A DNA stretch of 33,464 nucleotides from Fibrobacter sp. (GTDB taxonomy: Bacteria > Fibrobacterota > Fibrobacteria > Fibrobacterales > Fibrobacteraceae), in assembly GCA_017550445.1 (NCBI GenBank), contig JAFZOV010000130.1, positions 1 through 33,464 of the forward strand, written 5' to 3'. A model generated the notes under the pieces. The model worked only from the letters and a program-made list of their open reading frames with translations, searched no databases and was not told where the DNA came from. The translations under genes and the position numbers were made by a program. Numbering within the stretch: position 1 is the stretch's first letter; every line of letters starts with the position of its first letter. Shown here in pieces: positions 6,758-15,182 of this stretch.

Positions 6758-8242
6758 TTAGCCGTGGTATAACTTGCTCGTCTGGTAAGTCGGTTCAGTC
6801 GTCAGGTTTACTCCGAGGCGACGGAACACGCCCACATCCACCTGCGAAAGAATCACGCTCGAATGCACTTCGCAGTGGCGAAGTTCCGGGAGCTTTTCCA
6901 AGGCGATTTTGGCGTTGTAGTCCGTCAAAGCGCAAACCGAGAGTGCCACCAAGACTTCGTCCATGTGCACGCGCGGGTTCTTGTGGCCGAGCTGCTTGGT
7001 CTTCAGGTTCTGAATCGGTTCAATCACCATCGGCGAAAGCAGACGCACTTCGTCAGGAATACCGGCCAAGTGCTTAAGGGCATCCAGAAGCATTGCAGAA
7101 GATGCACCCAAGAGCGAAGAAGTCTTCCCTGTAATGATAGCACCATCGTTCAGCTGAATCGCCACCGCCGGACCGCTCGTCAATTCCGCCTTTTCGACTG
7201 CAGCAGCAATCACCGGACGGTTCGCAGTACTGATCTGGGCCTGTTCCATAATCAGTTCCTGCTTGTAAATCTGGTCCTTGTCGGCGTTGCCCTTACGCAC
7301 ATCGCAAAGTGTATTGTAGTAGCGGCGGATGATTTCCTGACGGGCGGCTTCGCAGACTGCATCGTCATCGACAATGCAGTTGCCGGCCATGTTTACGCCC
7401 ATGTCCGTCGGGCTCTTGTACGGAGACTCACCGAGAATGCGAGTAAACAGCGCATTCAGCACCGGGAAGATTTCCACATCGCGGTTGTAGTTGATGGTCG
7501 TCTTGCCGTAAGCTTCCAGGTGGAACGGGTCGATCATGTTCACGTCGTTCAGGTCAGCCGTCGCAGCTTCGTACGCGAGGTTCACCGGATGCTTGAGAGG
7601 AATGTTCCAGATCGGGAAAGTCTCGAACTTGGCGTACCCCGCCTTGATTCCACGCTTGTTTTCGTGGTAAATCTGCGAAAGGCACACGGCCATCTTTCCA
7701 CTTCCCGGGCCCGGTGCGGTCACCACCACGAGTTCGCGGGTGGTTTCAACAAATTCATTCTTGCCGTAACCATCGTCGCTCACCACCAGCGGAATGTTGC
7801 TCGGGTAGCCCGCAATCGGGTAATGGCGATAAACCTTGAGGCCAAGATCTTCAAGCTTCTTCTGATAGGCAACGGCACTCGGCTGTTCCTGCCAGCGGGT
7901 CAGCACCACGGAACTTACGTACAGGCCATAGCCACGGAAAGCGTCAATCAGGCGCAACACATCCTGATCATAGGTAATGCCCAAGTCGCCGCGAACCTTG
8001 TTCTTTTCGATGTCACCCGCGTTAATCGCGATAATGACTTCAGCCTTGTCCTTGAGCTTTTCAAGCATGCGGATTTTACTGTCGGGCGCAAAGCCAGGCA
8101 ACACGCGAGATGCGTGATGATCATCGAACAGTTTTCCACCAAATTCCAGATAAAGTTTTCCGCCAAACTTTGCAATGCGCTCGGCGATTTTTTCGGACTG
8201 CGTCCTCAGGTACGCGTCATTATCAAAACCAACTTTAAACAT
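6758..8242 (-). CDS. DUF1846 (UPF0371) family protein
   Basis: The 494-residue protein starts MFKVGFDNDAYLRTQSEKI. It contains FGGKLYLEFGGKLFDDHHASRVLPGF (residues ~26-51), the hallmark of the DUF1846/UPF0371 family. Later family blocks are TAPGPGSGKMAVCLSQIYHE, FETFPIWNIPLKHPVNLAYEAATADL and SPTDMGVNMAGNCIVDD. The GPGSGKM segment looks like a phosphate-binding loop but is not a full Walker A. Length matches the family (about 500). No biochemical role is established to my knowledge. It is soluble, with no signal peptide. It stands alone between a repeat-rich downstream gap and a heptamer-rich upstream gap. Family call is firm; function unknown. Confidence 0.88.
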   Translation of the reverse strand: MFKVGFDNDAYLRTQSEKIAERIAKFGGKLYLEFGGKLFDDHHASRVLPGFAPDSKIRMLEKLKDKAEVIIAINAGDIEKNKVRGDLGITYDQDVLRLIDAFRGYGLYVSSVVLTRWQEQPSAVAYQKKLEDLGLKVYRHYPIAGYPSNIPLVVSDDGYGKNEFVETTRELVVVTAPGPGSGKMAVCLSQIYHENKRGIKAGYAKFETFPIWNIPLKHPVNLAYEAATADLNDVNMIDPFHLEAYGKTTINYNRDVEIFPVLNALFTRILGESPYKSPTDMGVNMAGNCIVDDDAVCEAARQEIIRRYYNTLCDVRKGNADKDQIYKQELIMEQAQISTANRPVIAAAVEKAELTSGPAVAIQLNDGAIITGKTSSLLGASSAMLLDALKHLAGIPDEVRLLSPMVIEPIQNLKTKQLGHKNPRVHMDEVLVALSVCALTDYNAKIALEKLPELRHCEVHSSVILSQVDVGVFRRLGVNLTTEPTYQTSKLYHG

Positions 8243-8314
8243 CTTTTTTGTCCATCTAAAAAATCGTAAAAATTATCTGCACAAAAATAAAAAAACAGCT
8301 ATGCTGATTTCAAG

Positions 8315-8415
8315 TTACTAGTTACTAGTTACTAGAAATTTTATCTACAAGAGGCTTCTTGTACTAGTACCTTACTAGTAACTAGCCCGAAGGGCGAAGT
8401 AACTACATACTAACA
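8315..8415. repeat. TTACTAG heptamer array with GC hairpin
   Basis: Three perfect TTACTAG units occupy 8315-8335. After 36 bases, 8372-8385 carries TTACTAG plus inverted CTAGTAA, followed by the hairpin GCCC-GAA-GGGC (8385-8395) and a decayed AGTAACTAC. It fills most of the gap between the GGDEF gene end (8433) and the DUF1846 start. A related array is at 17172-17207. Confidence 0.7.
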
Positions 8416-8432
8416 ACTGCGCTGAAAGCGCT

Positions 8433-10220
8433 CTAAACGGTCGTTCTAGCTCCAATCGTTCGGATAATCGTATTGATAATTTCGTCGCGACCGCCCTTCA
8501 AGCTCATCTTGTTGCGGTACATCATGGCATCGGCCCGTTCAAATACCGCCGAGACACTCTTGTCATGCTGCTTGTCGAATACAGAGATTCCGCATGCCAC
8601 GACCACTCCGCCTTCTTTGGCATTCTGTGTTACAATTTCTGAAAATTCCTTTTGCAGTTTTTCGCGGCGGTCAAAATCAGACCCGCGAAGAATTGCAACA
8701 AATTCATCGCCACCCACACGGAACACCGGACTATGCTTGAATGTTTCGCAAACAAGCTTTGACGCCATTCGGATATACTTATCGCCCGCAATGTGGCCCT
8801 GCGTATCGTTTACAGTCTTTAGACCATTCACGTCACAAATGGCAATGGCAAATTCCACGTCTTCACCCGACTGAATTTGCTGGTCCAATTTCTTTTCAAA
8901 CTCGCCGTAAGCATTCTTGTTCCTGATGCCGGTCAAGTCATCTCGACGGGCCTTTTCGTATGCAAGACTCGCCTCTTCCCTGATTTTCTGCTCACGGCGC
9001 ATCTGGGCATCCACATTCGTCACGCTGATGACAAGATGAGTCTTGTCGGAATAAACCGCCACCATTTTCACATAAACGGGTCCATTCGAAGAATTCAAGC
9101 GATACGCCAACGTAAACACACCGGCATCATCAAGCACCTTGAGCAAGACATCACGCTTGAGGGCTTCCTGAATCAGCGGAACATCATCTTTATAAACCAC
9201 CGACAGCGCATCTTTCTGCAACTGGTTAAAGAAGTCCTCGCCTTCGTAAGCGACACTCAATTCGGAATACATTCGTTCCGCCTTATACTGAGCGTACTTA
9301 CACGTTTCCAAATCCACCATATACAGTGCATCGTAACGTTCGGCAAGCGCCATCACAATCTGGTTATAGATTGCATTCTTAGAGACCTTGTTTTTCAGTT
9401 CATTTTCACGGCGAACGTGAATATCTACATTAGCTACACTGATAATGATATGTTTCTTGTCAGAATACACCGCCGTCAGATTGACAAACAACGGACCCTG
9501 CAGAGAATTCAAACGGTACGTCAGCGAGTAGGAACCGGTTTCATCAAGAGCCTTCAGCAACACATCTCTCTTGAGGCCGGCCTGTACCAAGGGAACATCT
9601 TCTTCGTAAACCACATGTTCCGCATCTTTCTGCAGCTGATTGAAGAAATCTTCGCCTTCAAGCGCAATGCTCAATTCACAGAATAGGCGTTCGCTCTTGT
9701 ACTGAACATAATGATCCGTTTCCAGATCCACCATATACAAGGCGTCGTAACGTTCGGCAAGGGCCATCACAATCTGGCCATAGGTAGCACTCTTGGAAGC
9801 CTTGAGTTCCAGATCCTGTTGTTCCAGTTCCTGCGTATTAATATTGTTCACGCCAATAATCAGATAGTCGCGACCTTTGGACTGTCCCAGCACAACCTTC
9901 ATCTTGTACCAAACGGGCTGACCGTCAACCAGAATACGGTACTTGTAATTAACGACCCCGTCATTCTGCACGGCGGGAATCAGGTATTCCTTGGAAACCG
10001 TATCATTAAAGACTTTGCGATCTTCTTCGTAAACAACTGTCTGAAGATTCACCCGGGTATCGGCCCAAAAATCACTGGATTCACTAAGCTTTAAGGACTT
10101 ATGGTTACCATGAAAGGCATACATGGCATAGTTTGCGTTTTCGACGTCAACAAAAAACACACACTCATAGTCTAGAGACAGCGCAATAGCCGAATCAGCA
10201 AATGTTAATTGTGAATCCAT
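8433..10220 (-). CDS. Diguanylate cyclase (GGDEF) with tandem duplicated N-terminal sensor domains
   Basis: The 595-residue protein should make the second messenger c-di-GMP from two GTP. The C-terminal GGDEF domain (~425-590) starts RRDDLTGIRNKNAY and has an intact GGDEF active motif at 503-507. The five-residue-upstream RxxD inhibitory site is absent (FKHS instead), so product inhibition may be missing. N-terminal to it are two nearly identical ~128-residue domains (~147-274 and ~285-412), each beginning QIVMALAERYDALYMVDLE, and a more diverged first copy (~1-130). They look PAS-like, with no transmembrane segment, so sensing should be cytoplasmic. I use the ATG at 10220, preceded by GGGAG, rather than the TTG four codons upstream. 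The gene is divergent from purF. Confidence 0.9.
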   Translation of the reverse strand: MDSQLTFADSAIALSLDYECVFFVDVENANYAMYAFHGNHKSLKLSESSDFWADTRVNLQTVVYEEDRKVFNDTVSKEYLIPAVQNDGVVNYKYRILVDGQPVWYKMKVVLGQSKGRDYLIIGVNNINTQELEQQDLELKASKSATYGQIVMALAERYDALYMVDLETDHYVQYKSERLFCELSIALEGEDFFNQLQKDAEHVVYEEDVPLVQAGLKRDVLLKALDETGSYSLTYRLNSLQGPLFVNLTAVYSDKKHIIISVANVDIHVRRENELKNKVSKNAIYNQIVMALAERYDALYMVDLETCKYAQYKAERMYSELSVAYEGEDFFNQLQKDALSVVYKDDVPLIQEALKRDVLLKVLDDAGVFTLAYRLNSSNGPVYVKMVAVYSDKTHLVISVTNVDAQMRREQKIREEASLAYEKARRDDLTGIRNKNAYGEFEKKLDQQIQSGEDVEFAIAICDVNGLKTVNDTQGHIAGDKYIRMASKLVCETFKHSPVFRVGGDEFVAILRGSDFDRREKLQKEFSEIVTQNAKEGGVVVACGISVFDKQHDKSVSAVFERADAMMYRNKMSLKGGRDEIINTIIRTIGARTTV

Positions 10221-10373
10221 AGTTGCTCCCAAACTTGTATCTCTTTGCTTAAAACTATCATATTTTTAATCAAAAGCAACAAAAAAATTGCGAGACACTC
10301 CCGAAATAATGAAAAAAACACGCAAAATTTCTACTTTTTAAGTCAAAAATTCCCAATCACTCAAGGAGTATAT

Positions 10374-11840
10374 ATGGGCGGCTTTTGCGGTGTTGTTTCT
10401 AAAGAAGATTGCGTAAGCGACCTCTTCTTCGGAACCGACTACCATTCTCACCTGGGAACCCACCGTGGCGGTTTGGCTGTTCTCAAGGCAAACGGACATT
10501 TCCATCGTTCGATCCACAATATCCAGAACACCCCGTTCCGCAGCAAGTTCGAACACGACCTGCCCTCGTTTGCAGGCAATGTCGGTATCGGTGTTATCTC
10601 GGATACGGACCCGCAGCCGCTCGTCATGACGTCCAAACTAGGCACCTTCGCCATTGTGACTGTCGGACTTCTCACCAACATCGAAGAACTCAAGGACGAA
10701 CTCTTCCGCAACAACTGCATGCAGCTCCAGTACTCCACGACCAGCGGAATGGTCGGTCCGACCGAAGTGGTCTCCGCCCTGATTGCAACGCAGGATTCCA
10801 TTGTCGACGGTCTCAAGTACGTACAAGAGAAAATCAAGGGTAGCTGTTCCATTCTTTTGATGGATGAAAACGGCAAGTTCTACGCTAGCCGCGACAAGTG
10901 GGGCCGTACGCCGATCGTGCTCGGCAAGAAAGAAGGCGCCATGATCGCTTTGCAAGAAAGCTGCGCCCTCCAGAACCTCGGATTTGAATACGTCCGCGAC
11001 ATGGGTCCGGGCGAAATCATCGAACTCACCGCAGACGGCGACAAGACGCTTGTCGCGCCCCAAAAGAAGATGGCCATCTGCTCGTTCCTCTGGGTCTACT
11101 ACGGTTACCCTGCATCGAGCTACGAAGGCCGCAATGTGGAAATGACCCGCTACCGTTGCGGTTCCGCACTCGCCAAGCGTACTCCGACCGAAGCTGACGC
11201 CGCTTGCGGTATTCCCGACTCCGGTACGTCGCACGCCCTCGGTTACGCCCACGAAGCTGGCATCAAGTTCGCCCGCCCGTTCGTCAAATACACGCCGACC
11301 TGGGCTCGTTCCTTTATGCCGCAAGACCAGAAGCAGCGTGAACGTGTGGCTTCCATGAAGCTCATTCCGATTCCGGGACTCATCAAGGACCGCCGCCTGG
11401 TGTTCTGCGACGACTCCATCGTGCGCGGCACCCAGCTCGGTAAGCAGGCCCTCAAGCTTTATTCGCTCGGCTGTAAAGAAACGCACATGCGCATTGCATG
11501 CCCGCCGCTTGTTTACCCCTGCAAGTTCATCAACTTCTCCCGTTCCAAGAACGAATACGACCTGATTACCCGCCGCTACATTCGCGACCAGGAAGGCGAA
11601 AACGCCGATATCGAGAAGTACACCAATCCGGATGGCGAAGCCTACAAGGGCATGGTCGAATACATCCGCAAGAAGTTGAACCTCACGACGCTTGCGTTCC
11701 AGCGCATCGACGACGTGATTCATGCGATCGGACTGCCCGAAGACCAGCTCTGCACCTACTGCTGGAGCGGCAAGGACTTCGCCGAAACGGGCGACTGCTA
11801 TCACTGCCCCTGTCACTGCGATAGTAAGGACAAAGAGTAG
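10374..11840 (+). CDS. purF: Amidophosphoribosyltransferase, iron-sulfur type (PurF)
   Basis: This 488-residue enzyme transfers the glutamine amide nitrogen to PRPP, the first step of purine synthesis. The AAGGAG site before 10374 fixes the start; upstream in-frame codons are not protein-like. The class II glutaminase domain begins MGGFCGVV, so Cys5 would become N-terminal after removal of four residues. The PRPP loop is FCDDSIVRGT (344-353). Cys236 (AICSF), Cys383 (YPC), Cys460 and Cys463 (CTYC) match the four ligands of the 4Fe-4S cluster in the B. subtilis-type enzyme. The C-terminus has an added cysteine-rich tail, CYHCPCHC (475-482). It is a single-gene unit ending in a strong terminator. 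Confidence 0.9.
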   Translation: MGGFCGVVSKEDCVSDLFFGTDYHSHLGTHRGGLAVLKANGHFHRSIHNIQNTPFRSKFEHDLPSFAGNVGIGVISDTDPQPLVMTSKLGTFAIVTVGLLTNIEELKDELFRNNCMQLQYSTTSGMVGPTEVVSALIATQDSIVDGLKYVQEKIKGSCSILLMDENGKFYASRDKWGRTPIVLGKKEGAMIALQESCALQNLGFEYVRDMGPGEIIELTADGDKTLVAPQKKMAICSFLWVYYGYPASSYEGRNVEMTRYRCGSALAKRTPTEADAACGIPDSGTSHALGYAHEAGIKFARPFVKYTPTWARSFMPQDQKQRERVASMKLIPIPGLIKDRRLVFCDDSIVRGTQLGKQALKLYSLGCKETHMRIACPPLVYPCKFINFSRSKNEYDLITRRYIRDQEGENADIEKYTNPDGEAYKGMVEYIRKKLNLTTLAFQRIDDVIHAIGLPEDQLCTYCWSGKDFAETGDCYHCPCHCDSKDKE

Positions 11841-11864
11841 TCCAAAGCGCTAGCTCAAAGCTCC

Positions 11865-11899
11865 AAAATGCCGTTTTCAAGCAAAAAACGGCATTTTTT
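11865..11899 (+). terminator. Rho-independent terminator of purF
   Basis: A perfect 13-bp stem AAAATGCCGTTTT / AAAACGGCATTTT (11865-11877 with 11885-11897) with a 7-base loop runs into a T-tract. Confidence 0.92.
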
Positions 11900-11967
11900 G
11901 TATTCAAACGCCCCTCCTAGATAGTTAATTTATATGTAAAGACCGGAAAAATTTTACATTGCCGTCC

Positions 11968-11995
11968 TTTACAAACAAGATTCTTTTGCTATATT
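11968..11995 (+). promoter_or_regulatory. Promoter of the rpsP operon
   Basis: TTTACA (11968-11973) and TATATT (11990-11995) are 16 bases apart, each a 5/6 match to the sigma-70 hexamers. The leader to the rpsP ATG is about 60 bases and contains a 7-bp inverted repeat TTTTCCC/GGGAAAA (12023-12029, 12038-12044) that could fold shortly before the ribosome site. Confidence 0.7.
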
Positions 11996-12063
11996 TGGCC
12001 CAAAACAATAAAACAAACCCCATTTTCCCTGAAAAACGGGAAAACAAACATTAAGAGGTTAAA

Positions 12064-12507
12064 ATGGCAACCGTTATCCGTCTCGCTCGTTTCGGCAAGC
12101 GTCACAACCCCATCTACCGCGCTGTGGTCATCGACTCCCGCAAGGCCCGCGACGATAGCTTTATCGAACAGGTCGGTTTCTACAACCCGAACCAGAAGAC
12201 CCCGGACATCAAGTTCGACCAGGAAAAGGTTCTCAAGTGGCTCCAGACCGGCGCACAGCCGTCTGACACCGTTCGCAGCCTTTTGAAGAAGGTCGGCATC
12301 ATGGATCTCTTCCACGAAATCCGCGCTGGCCGTTCCATCGAAGGCAAGACCGCTGCTCCGCGTGCTGAAAAGGCCAAGAAGGCAAAGCTCGGCCCGAAGG
12401 CTCTCGCCAAGATCGAAGCTGAAAAGGCCGCCAAGGAAGCCGCTGCTGCTGAAGCCGCTGCCGCCGCCGAAGCACCGGCCGCTGAAGCTCCTGCTGCAGA
12501 AGCATAA
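12064..12507 (+). CDS. rpsP: 30S ribosomal protein bS16 with long Ala/Glu/Lys tail
   Basis: The first ~85 residues are a standard bS16: MATVIRLARFGKRHNPIYRAVVIDSRKARDD, then IEQVGFYNP. The protein binds 16S rRNA and is needed for 30S assembly. At 147 residues it is far longer than the E. coli protein (82). The extra C-terminal ~60 residues are low-complexity Ala, Glu, Lys and Pro, ending in repeated APAAEA words. The ribosome site AGAGG precedes the ATG. It is the first gene of the canonical rpsP-rimM-trmD-rplS cluster, but an intrinsic terminator follows it. Identity is certain; the role of the tail is unknown. Confidence 0.96.
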   Translation: MATVIRLARFGKRHNPIYRAVVIDSRKARDDSFIEQVGFYNPNQKTPDIKFDQEKVLKWLQTGAQPSDTVRSLLKKVGIMDLFHEIRAGRSIEGKTAAPRAEKAKKAKLGPKALAKIEAEKAAKEAAAAEAAAAAEAPAAEAPAAEA

Positions 12508-12525
12508 TTTTCGCAAGAAAAGAAA

Positions 12526-12554
12526 CCTCGTGCCTAAAAGCACGGGGCTTTTTT
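12526..12554 (+). terminator. Intrinsic terminator inside the rpsP operon
   Basis: CCTCGTGC (12526-12533) pairs with GCACGGGG (12540-12547, one G-U pair) around a 6-base loop and is followed by six T. It lies between rpsP and rimM, so it should act as a partial terminator that lowers expression of the downstream enzymes relative to bS16. Confidence 0.8.
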
Positions 12555-12621
12555 GTCTAGCAAAAACCGCTTGAACCAAGGCAACCACCTTCCGCTGATT
12601 CAAAACCCCACTAAGTCTTTC

Positions 12622-13179
12622 ATGTCTGAATCCGAAGAATACATCACCGTATGCCAGCTCATGCGCACGCATGGCGTCAAAGGCTACATCAAGGCGATGC
12701 CATTCACTCACGACCTCACGCGTCATGAGAAGCTTAAGGATGTGATGCTAAAGAAGACCAATGGTGAACAGGTACAATTGACTCTGGAAGATTCCAGGCT
12801 TGCAAACAATCTGTGGTTACTCAAGTTCAAGGGGTACGATACGCCGGAATCGCTCACACATTTCGTGAATGCAGACGTAATGATCCCCGAATCGGAGAGG
12901 CTCCCCGCCCCCGAAGGAGAATATTACCTGGACGATCTGGAAGGGTTCCGCGTAAAACTGGAAGACGGCCGCGACGTAGGCGAAGTTCTTGAAGTCGAAG
13001 AACTGCCTACCGTGAACGCGTTTCACGTCAAGTTCGATGCAGCCTTCCAACGCGAATTTTCCGCGAAAACAATCCTCGCCCCCTGGATAGACGACTGTGT
13101 CTTGGACGTGGACGAAGATGGCAAGATCATCATTTTTAGCGCAGACTACCTAAAGAGCCTGTGCCCGGAGGAAAGGTGA
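12622..13179 (+). CDS. rimM: Ribosome maturation factor RimM
   Basis: The 185-residue protein has the RimM layout. The N-terminal barrel has VCQLMRTHGVKGYIKAMPFT (the G-x-RG.KG-type motif) and a middle FVNADVMIP segment. The PRC-barrel begins EYYLDDLEGFRV and runs to a tail with APWIDDCVLDVDEDGKIII. RimM binds bS19 on the 30S head and helps its assembly. I take the ATG at 12622 because the homologous part begins seven residues later; the frame is open upstream to a TTG at 12553, but that lies in the terminator. No good ribosome site precedes the ATG, suggesting weak translation. The stop overlaps the trmD start. Confidence 0.9.
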   Translation: MSESEEYITVCQLMRTHGVKGYIKAMPFTHDLTRHEKLKDVMLKKTNGEQVQLTLEDSRLANNLWLLKFKGYDTPESLTHFVNADVMIPESERLPAPEGEYYLDDLEGFRVKLEDGRDVGEVLEVEELPTVNAFHVKFDAAFQREFSAKTILAPWIDDCVLDVDEDGKIIIFSADYLKSLCPEER

Positions 13180-13880
13180 GAATCGACTGCATCACCATCT
13201 TCCCCGAGATGTTTGCCCCCATGAAGCAATCGATCATGGGTCGCGCCCAGAGCAAAGGTCTGATGGAATTCAACACCATCTACCTGCGCGACTTTGCCAT
13301 CAACGATTACGGCCAGGTGGACGACGTGCCCTATGGCGGCGAACCGGGAATGGTTCTTAGACCAGAACCCTTGGCAGCAGCCATTCGCAGCACGGGAGTC
13401 AAGGAAGACGGCGGTAAAGTCATCTACTTGACTGCAGACGGGGTTCCCTTTACCCACAAGATGGCCAAGGAACTTTCCAAGGAAAGCCACCTGGTGCTTG
13501 TCTGCGGGCACTATAAGGGAATCGACGACCGCATCCGCCAGTCCGAGGTCGACTTGGAAATTTCTATCGGCGATTTCGTCGTGAGCGGGGGCGAACTCCC
13601 TGCCATGCTCGTGACGGATGCCGTGGTGAGACTCATCGACGGGGCGCTCGGCAACAAGGAATCCGGCGAAACGGACTCTTTTGCGCAGGGCGTACTGGGG
13701 TGGCCGGTCTATACCCGACCTGAGGTTTTCGAAGGAAAAAAGGTCCCCGAAGTGCTCCTTTCGGGCCATCACGCGAACATTAAAGCCTGGAGGCGCCAAG
13801 AATCGTTAAAAAGAACGCAAGAAAGACGCCCAGACATCTTTAAAAATCTTGAAGAAGATACTAAATTTGGCATCAAATAA
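13176..13880 (+). CDS. trmD: tRNA (guanine-N1-)-methyltransferase TrmD
   Basis: TrmD methylates G37 at N1 in tRNAs with G at position 36, using S-adenosylmethionine, which prevents +1 frameshifting. The start GTG at 13176 overlaps the rimM stop (GTGA) and has GGAGG 4 bases upstream, indicating translational coupling. The 234 residues include FPEMF near the start and YGGEPGMVLRPEPLA. The SPOUT-knot segment has LVCGHYKGIDDRI and EISIGDFVVSGGELPA, and the C-terminal domain has LGWPVYTRPEVF and LLSGHHANIKAWRR. All key family blocks are present. Confidence 0.95.
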   Translation: MRIDCITIFPEMFAPMKQSIMGRAQSKGLMEFNTIYLRDFAINDYGQVDDVPYGGEPGMVLRPEPLAAAIRSTGVKEDGGKVIYLTADGVPFTHKMAKELSKESHLVLVCGHYKGIDDRIRQSEVDLEISIGDFVVSGGELPAMLVTDAVVRLIDGALGNKESGETDSFAQGVLGWPVYTRPEVFEGKKVPEVLLSGHHANIKAWRRQESLKRTQERRPDIFKNLEEDTKFGIK

Positions 13881-13895
13881 AAACGAGGTACACAA

Positions 13896-14243
13896 ATGTC
13901 CCTGAACATTGAAGCAATCCATAACGAAAACTTGAAGACCGACCTTCCTGAACTCCGCGCTGGCGATACCGTCACCGTGAACGTGAAGGTGATCGAAGGC
14001 ACCAAGGAACGTATCCAGCCGTTCAAGGGCGTCGTGATCCAGAAGAAGAACTCCGGTATTTCTGCAACTCTTACCGTCCGCAAGATGTCCGGTTCTGTGG
14101 CCGTGGAACGTATTTTCCCGCTCCACTCCCCCCGCATCGACTCTATCGTGCTCGACCGTGCCGGTAAGGTTCGCCAGTCTCGCATCTACTACATGCGCGA
14201 CCTCCGCGGTAAGGCTGCTCGTATCGACGAACGTCAGGCTTAA
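13896..14243 (+). CDS. rplS: 50S ribosomal protein bL19
   Basis: The 115-residue protein contains the bL19 blocks LRAGDTVTVNVKVIEGTKERIQPF, GVVIQKKNSGISATLTVRKMS and GVAVERIFPLHSP-like GSVAVERIFPLHSPRI, ending in KVRQSRIYYMRDLRGKAARI. It binds at the 30S-50S interface next to uL14. CGAGG lies 8 bases before the ATG, and the gene is 15 bases after trmD, closing the conserved four-gene cluster. Length matches E. coli (115). Confidence 0.97.
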   Translation: MSLNIEAIHNENLKTDLPELRAGDTVTVNVKVIEGTKERIQPFKGVVIQKKNSGISATLTVRKMSGSVAVERIFPLHSPRIDSIVLDRAGKVRQSRIYYMRDLRGKAARIDERQA

Positions 14244-14264
14244 TCAGCTTAACACTCGAGGAAT

Positions 14265-15182
14265 ATGACCTCGCGTCAACAATTAATCCCGCCCACGCAA
14301 ATGAGTGTGAAGGCGGGATTTGTTGTATATTCGCCTAAGAGCGAAGATCGGAGCATCGTTATTCTTGAAGAAGGCGAGCTTGTAGCCCGCGAAACGACGC
14401 CCCCTTATTCTGTTGTATTTACCATGCGACCGGGCGACCTGGTTGGTGTTGCGGCCCTTTTGGAACGAGAACCCTTCAAGTACGAACTTTCGGCAAGCAA
14501 GGATTCCCGTATAACCATGGTGACCGAAGAATGCATGGAATCGGAACTCAAGCGGCTCCCCCTATGGCTATTGGCCTTGATCCGCAACCTTTCGGCTAAA
14601 ACGCATCTGCTCAAGCGCGCCGCCATAGAGACCCGCGTACAGAACACTCTCAAGAGCCTTGCCGAATACCTAAGCCACAAGCCCCAGGACACAGAATTCA
14701 ACCTGGCAGAACTGCTTCGAGAATTTTCTTTCTTGACCAAGATTTCGACCACTACAGCGCAAGAAGATTTCAAGTCGCTTTTACGTAGGCACCTGATCAA
14801 GCTTTCGCAAAAGAACGGTCGCGTGTTCTGCAAAGTTATAGACCCGGAACTCCTGCACATTTTTACGGACTACATCCAGGCCCAAGAAAACGACATGGCT
14901 TTTGAGCCCTACAGGCTAAGCATTGTCCAGAAAAAGATTCTCGTGTTTTTATCGACCTTGGAAGTGTCCCCCGAGAAGACTGGGCCCGACTGGATTACGT
15001 ACATTCACGAAAAGTTTCCCGACGCCGACGTTTCGCAATGGATTAATTTGTTAAAAATGGAATGGTTTGCTAAAAAAGACGCAAACGATCCGGACTGTGA
15101 CTTGTACTGCATCAAAAAAGCCAAGGTTCAATATTTCTTGAAAGCGCTACGCTACGAGACCAACATTCGAGGGGTGCTATGA
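14265..15182 (+). CDS. Cyclic-nucleotide-binding-fold protein with C-terminal helical/winged-helix part (first of a pair)
   Basis: The 305-residue protein begins with a double-stranded beta-helix of the CRP type (residues ~12-100: VVYSPKSEDRSIVILEEGELVARE, MRPGDLVGVAALLERE). A long helix follows, then a segment ~150-200 (LAELLREFSFLTKISTTTAQEDFKSLLRRHLIKLSQKNGRVFCKV) that could be a winged helix, and ~100 extra residues. The usual GELA and phosphate-binding Arg of cAMP sites are absent (GVAA, FKYELSA), so cyclic-nucleotide binding is doubtful. GAGGA sits very close to the ATG; an in-frame ATG at 14301 is an alternative. The gene follows rplS by 21 bases and overlaps its partner by 4, so the two are probably made together. 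Confidence 0.75.
   Translation: MTSRQQLIPPTQMSVKAGFVVYSPKSEDRSIVILEEGELVARETTPPYSVVFTMRPGDLVGVAALLEREPFKYELSASKDSRITMVTEECMESELKRLPLWLLALIRNLSAKTHLLKRAAIETRVQNTLKSLAEYLSHKPQDTEFNLAELLREFSFLTKISTTTAQEDFKSLLRRHLIKLSQKNGRVFCKVIDPELLHIFTDYIQAQENDMAFEPYRLSIVQKKILVFLSTLEVSPEKTGPDWITYIHEKFPDADVSQWINLLKMEWFAKKDANDPDCDLYCIKKAKVQYFLKALRYETNIRGVL

Noticed and set aside
6863..8269. 468-codon frame antisense to the DUF1846 gene
   Set aside because: It has no family features; the opposite strand encodes clear DUF1846 blocks.
8315..8335. Tandem repeats considered as a CRISPR array
   Set aside because: The units are 7 bases with no spacers, and no cas genes are present.
10638..11816. Long open frame antisense to purF
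   Set aside because: It is the mirror of a high-GC, strongly biased coding gene. It has no recognisable domain and no ribosome site.
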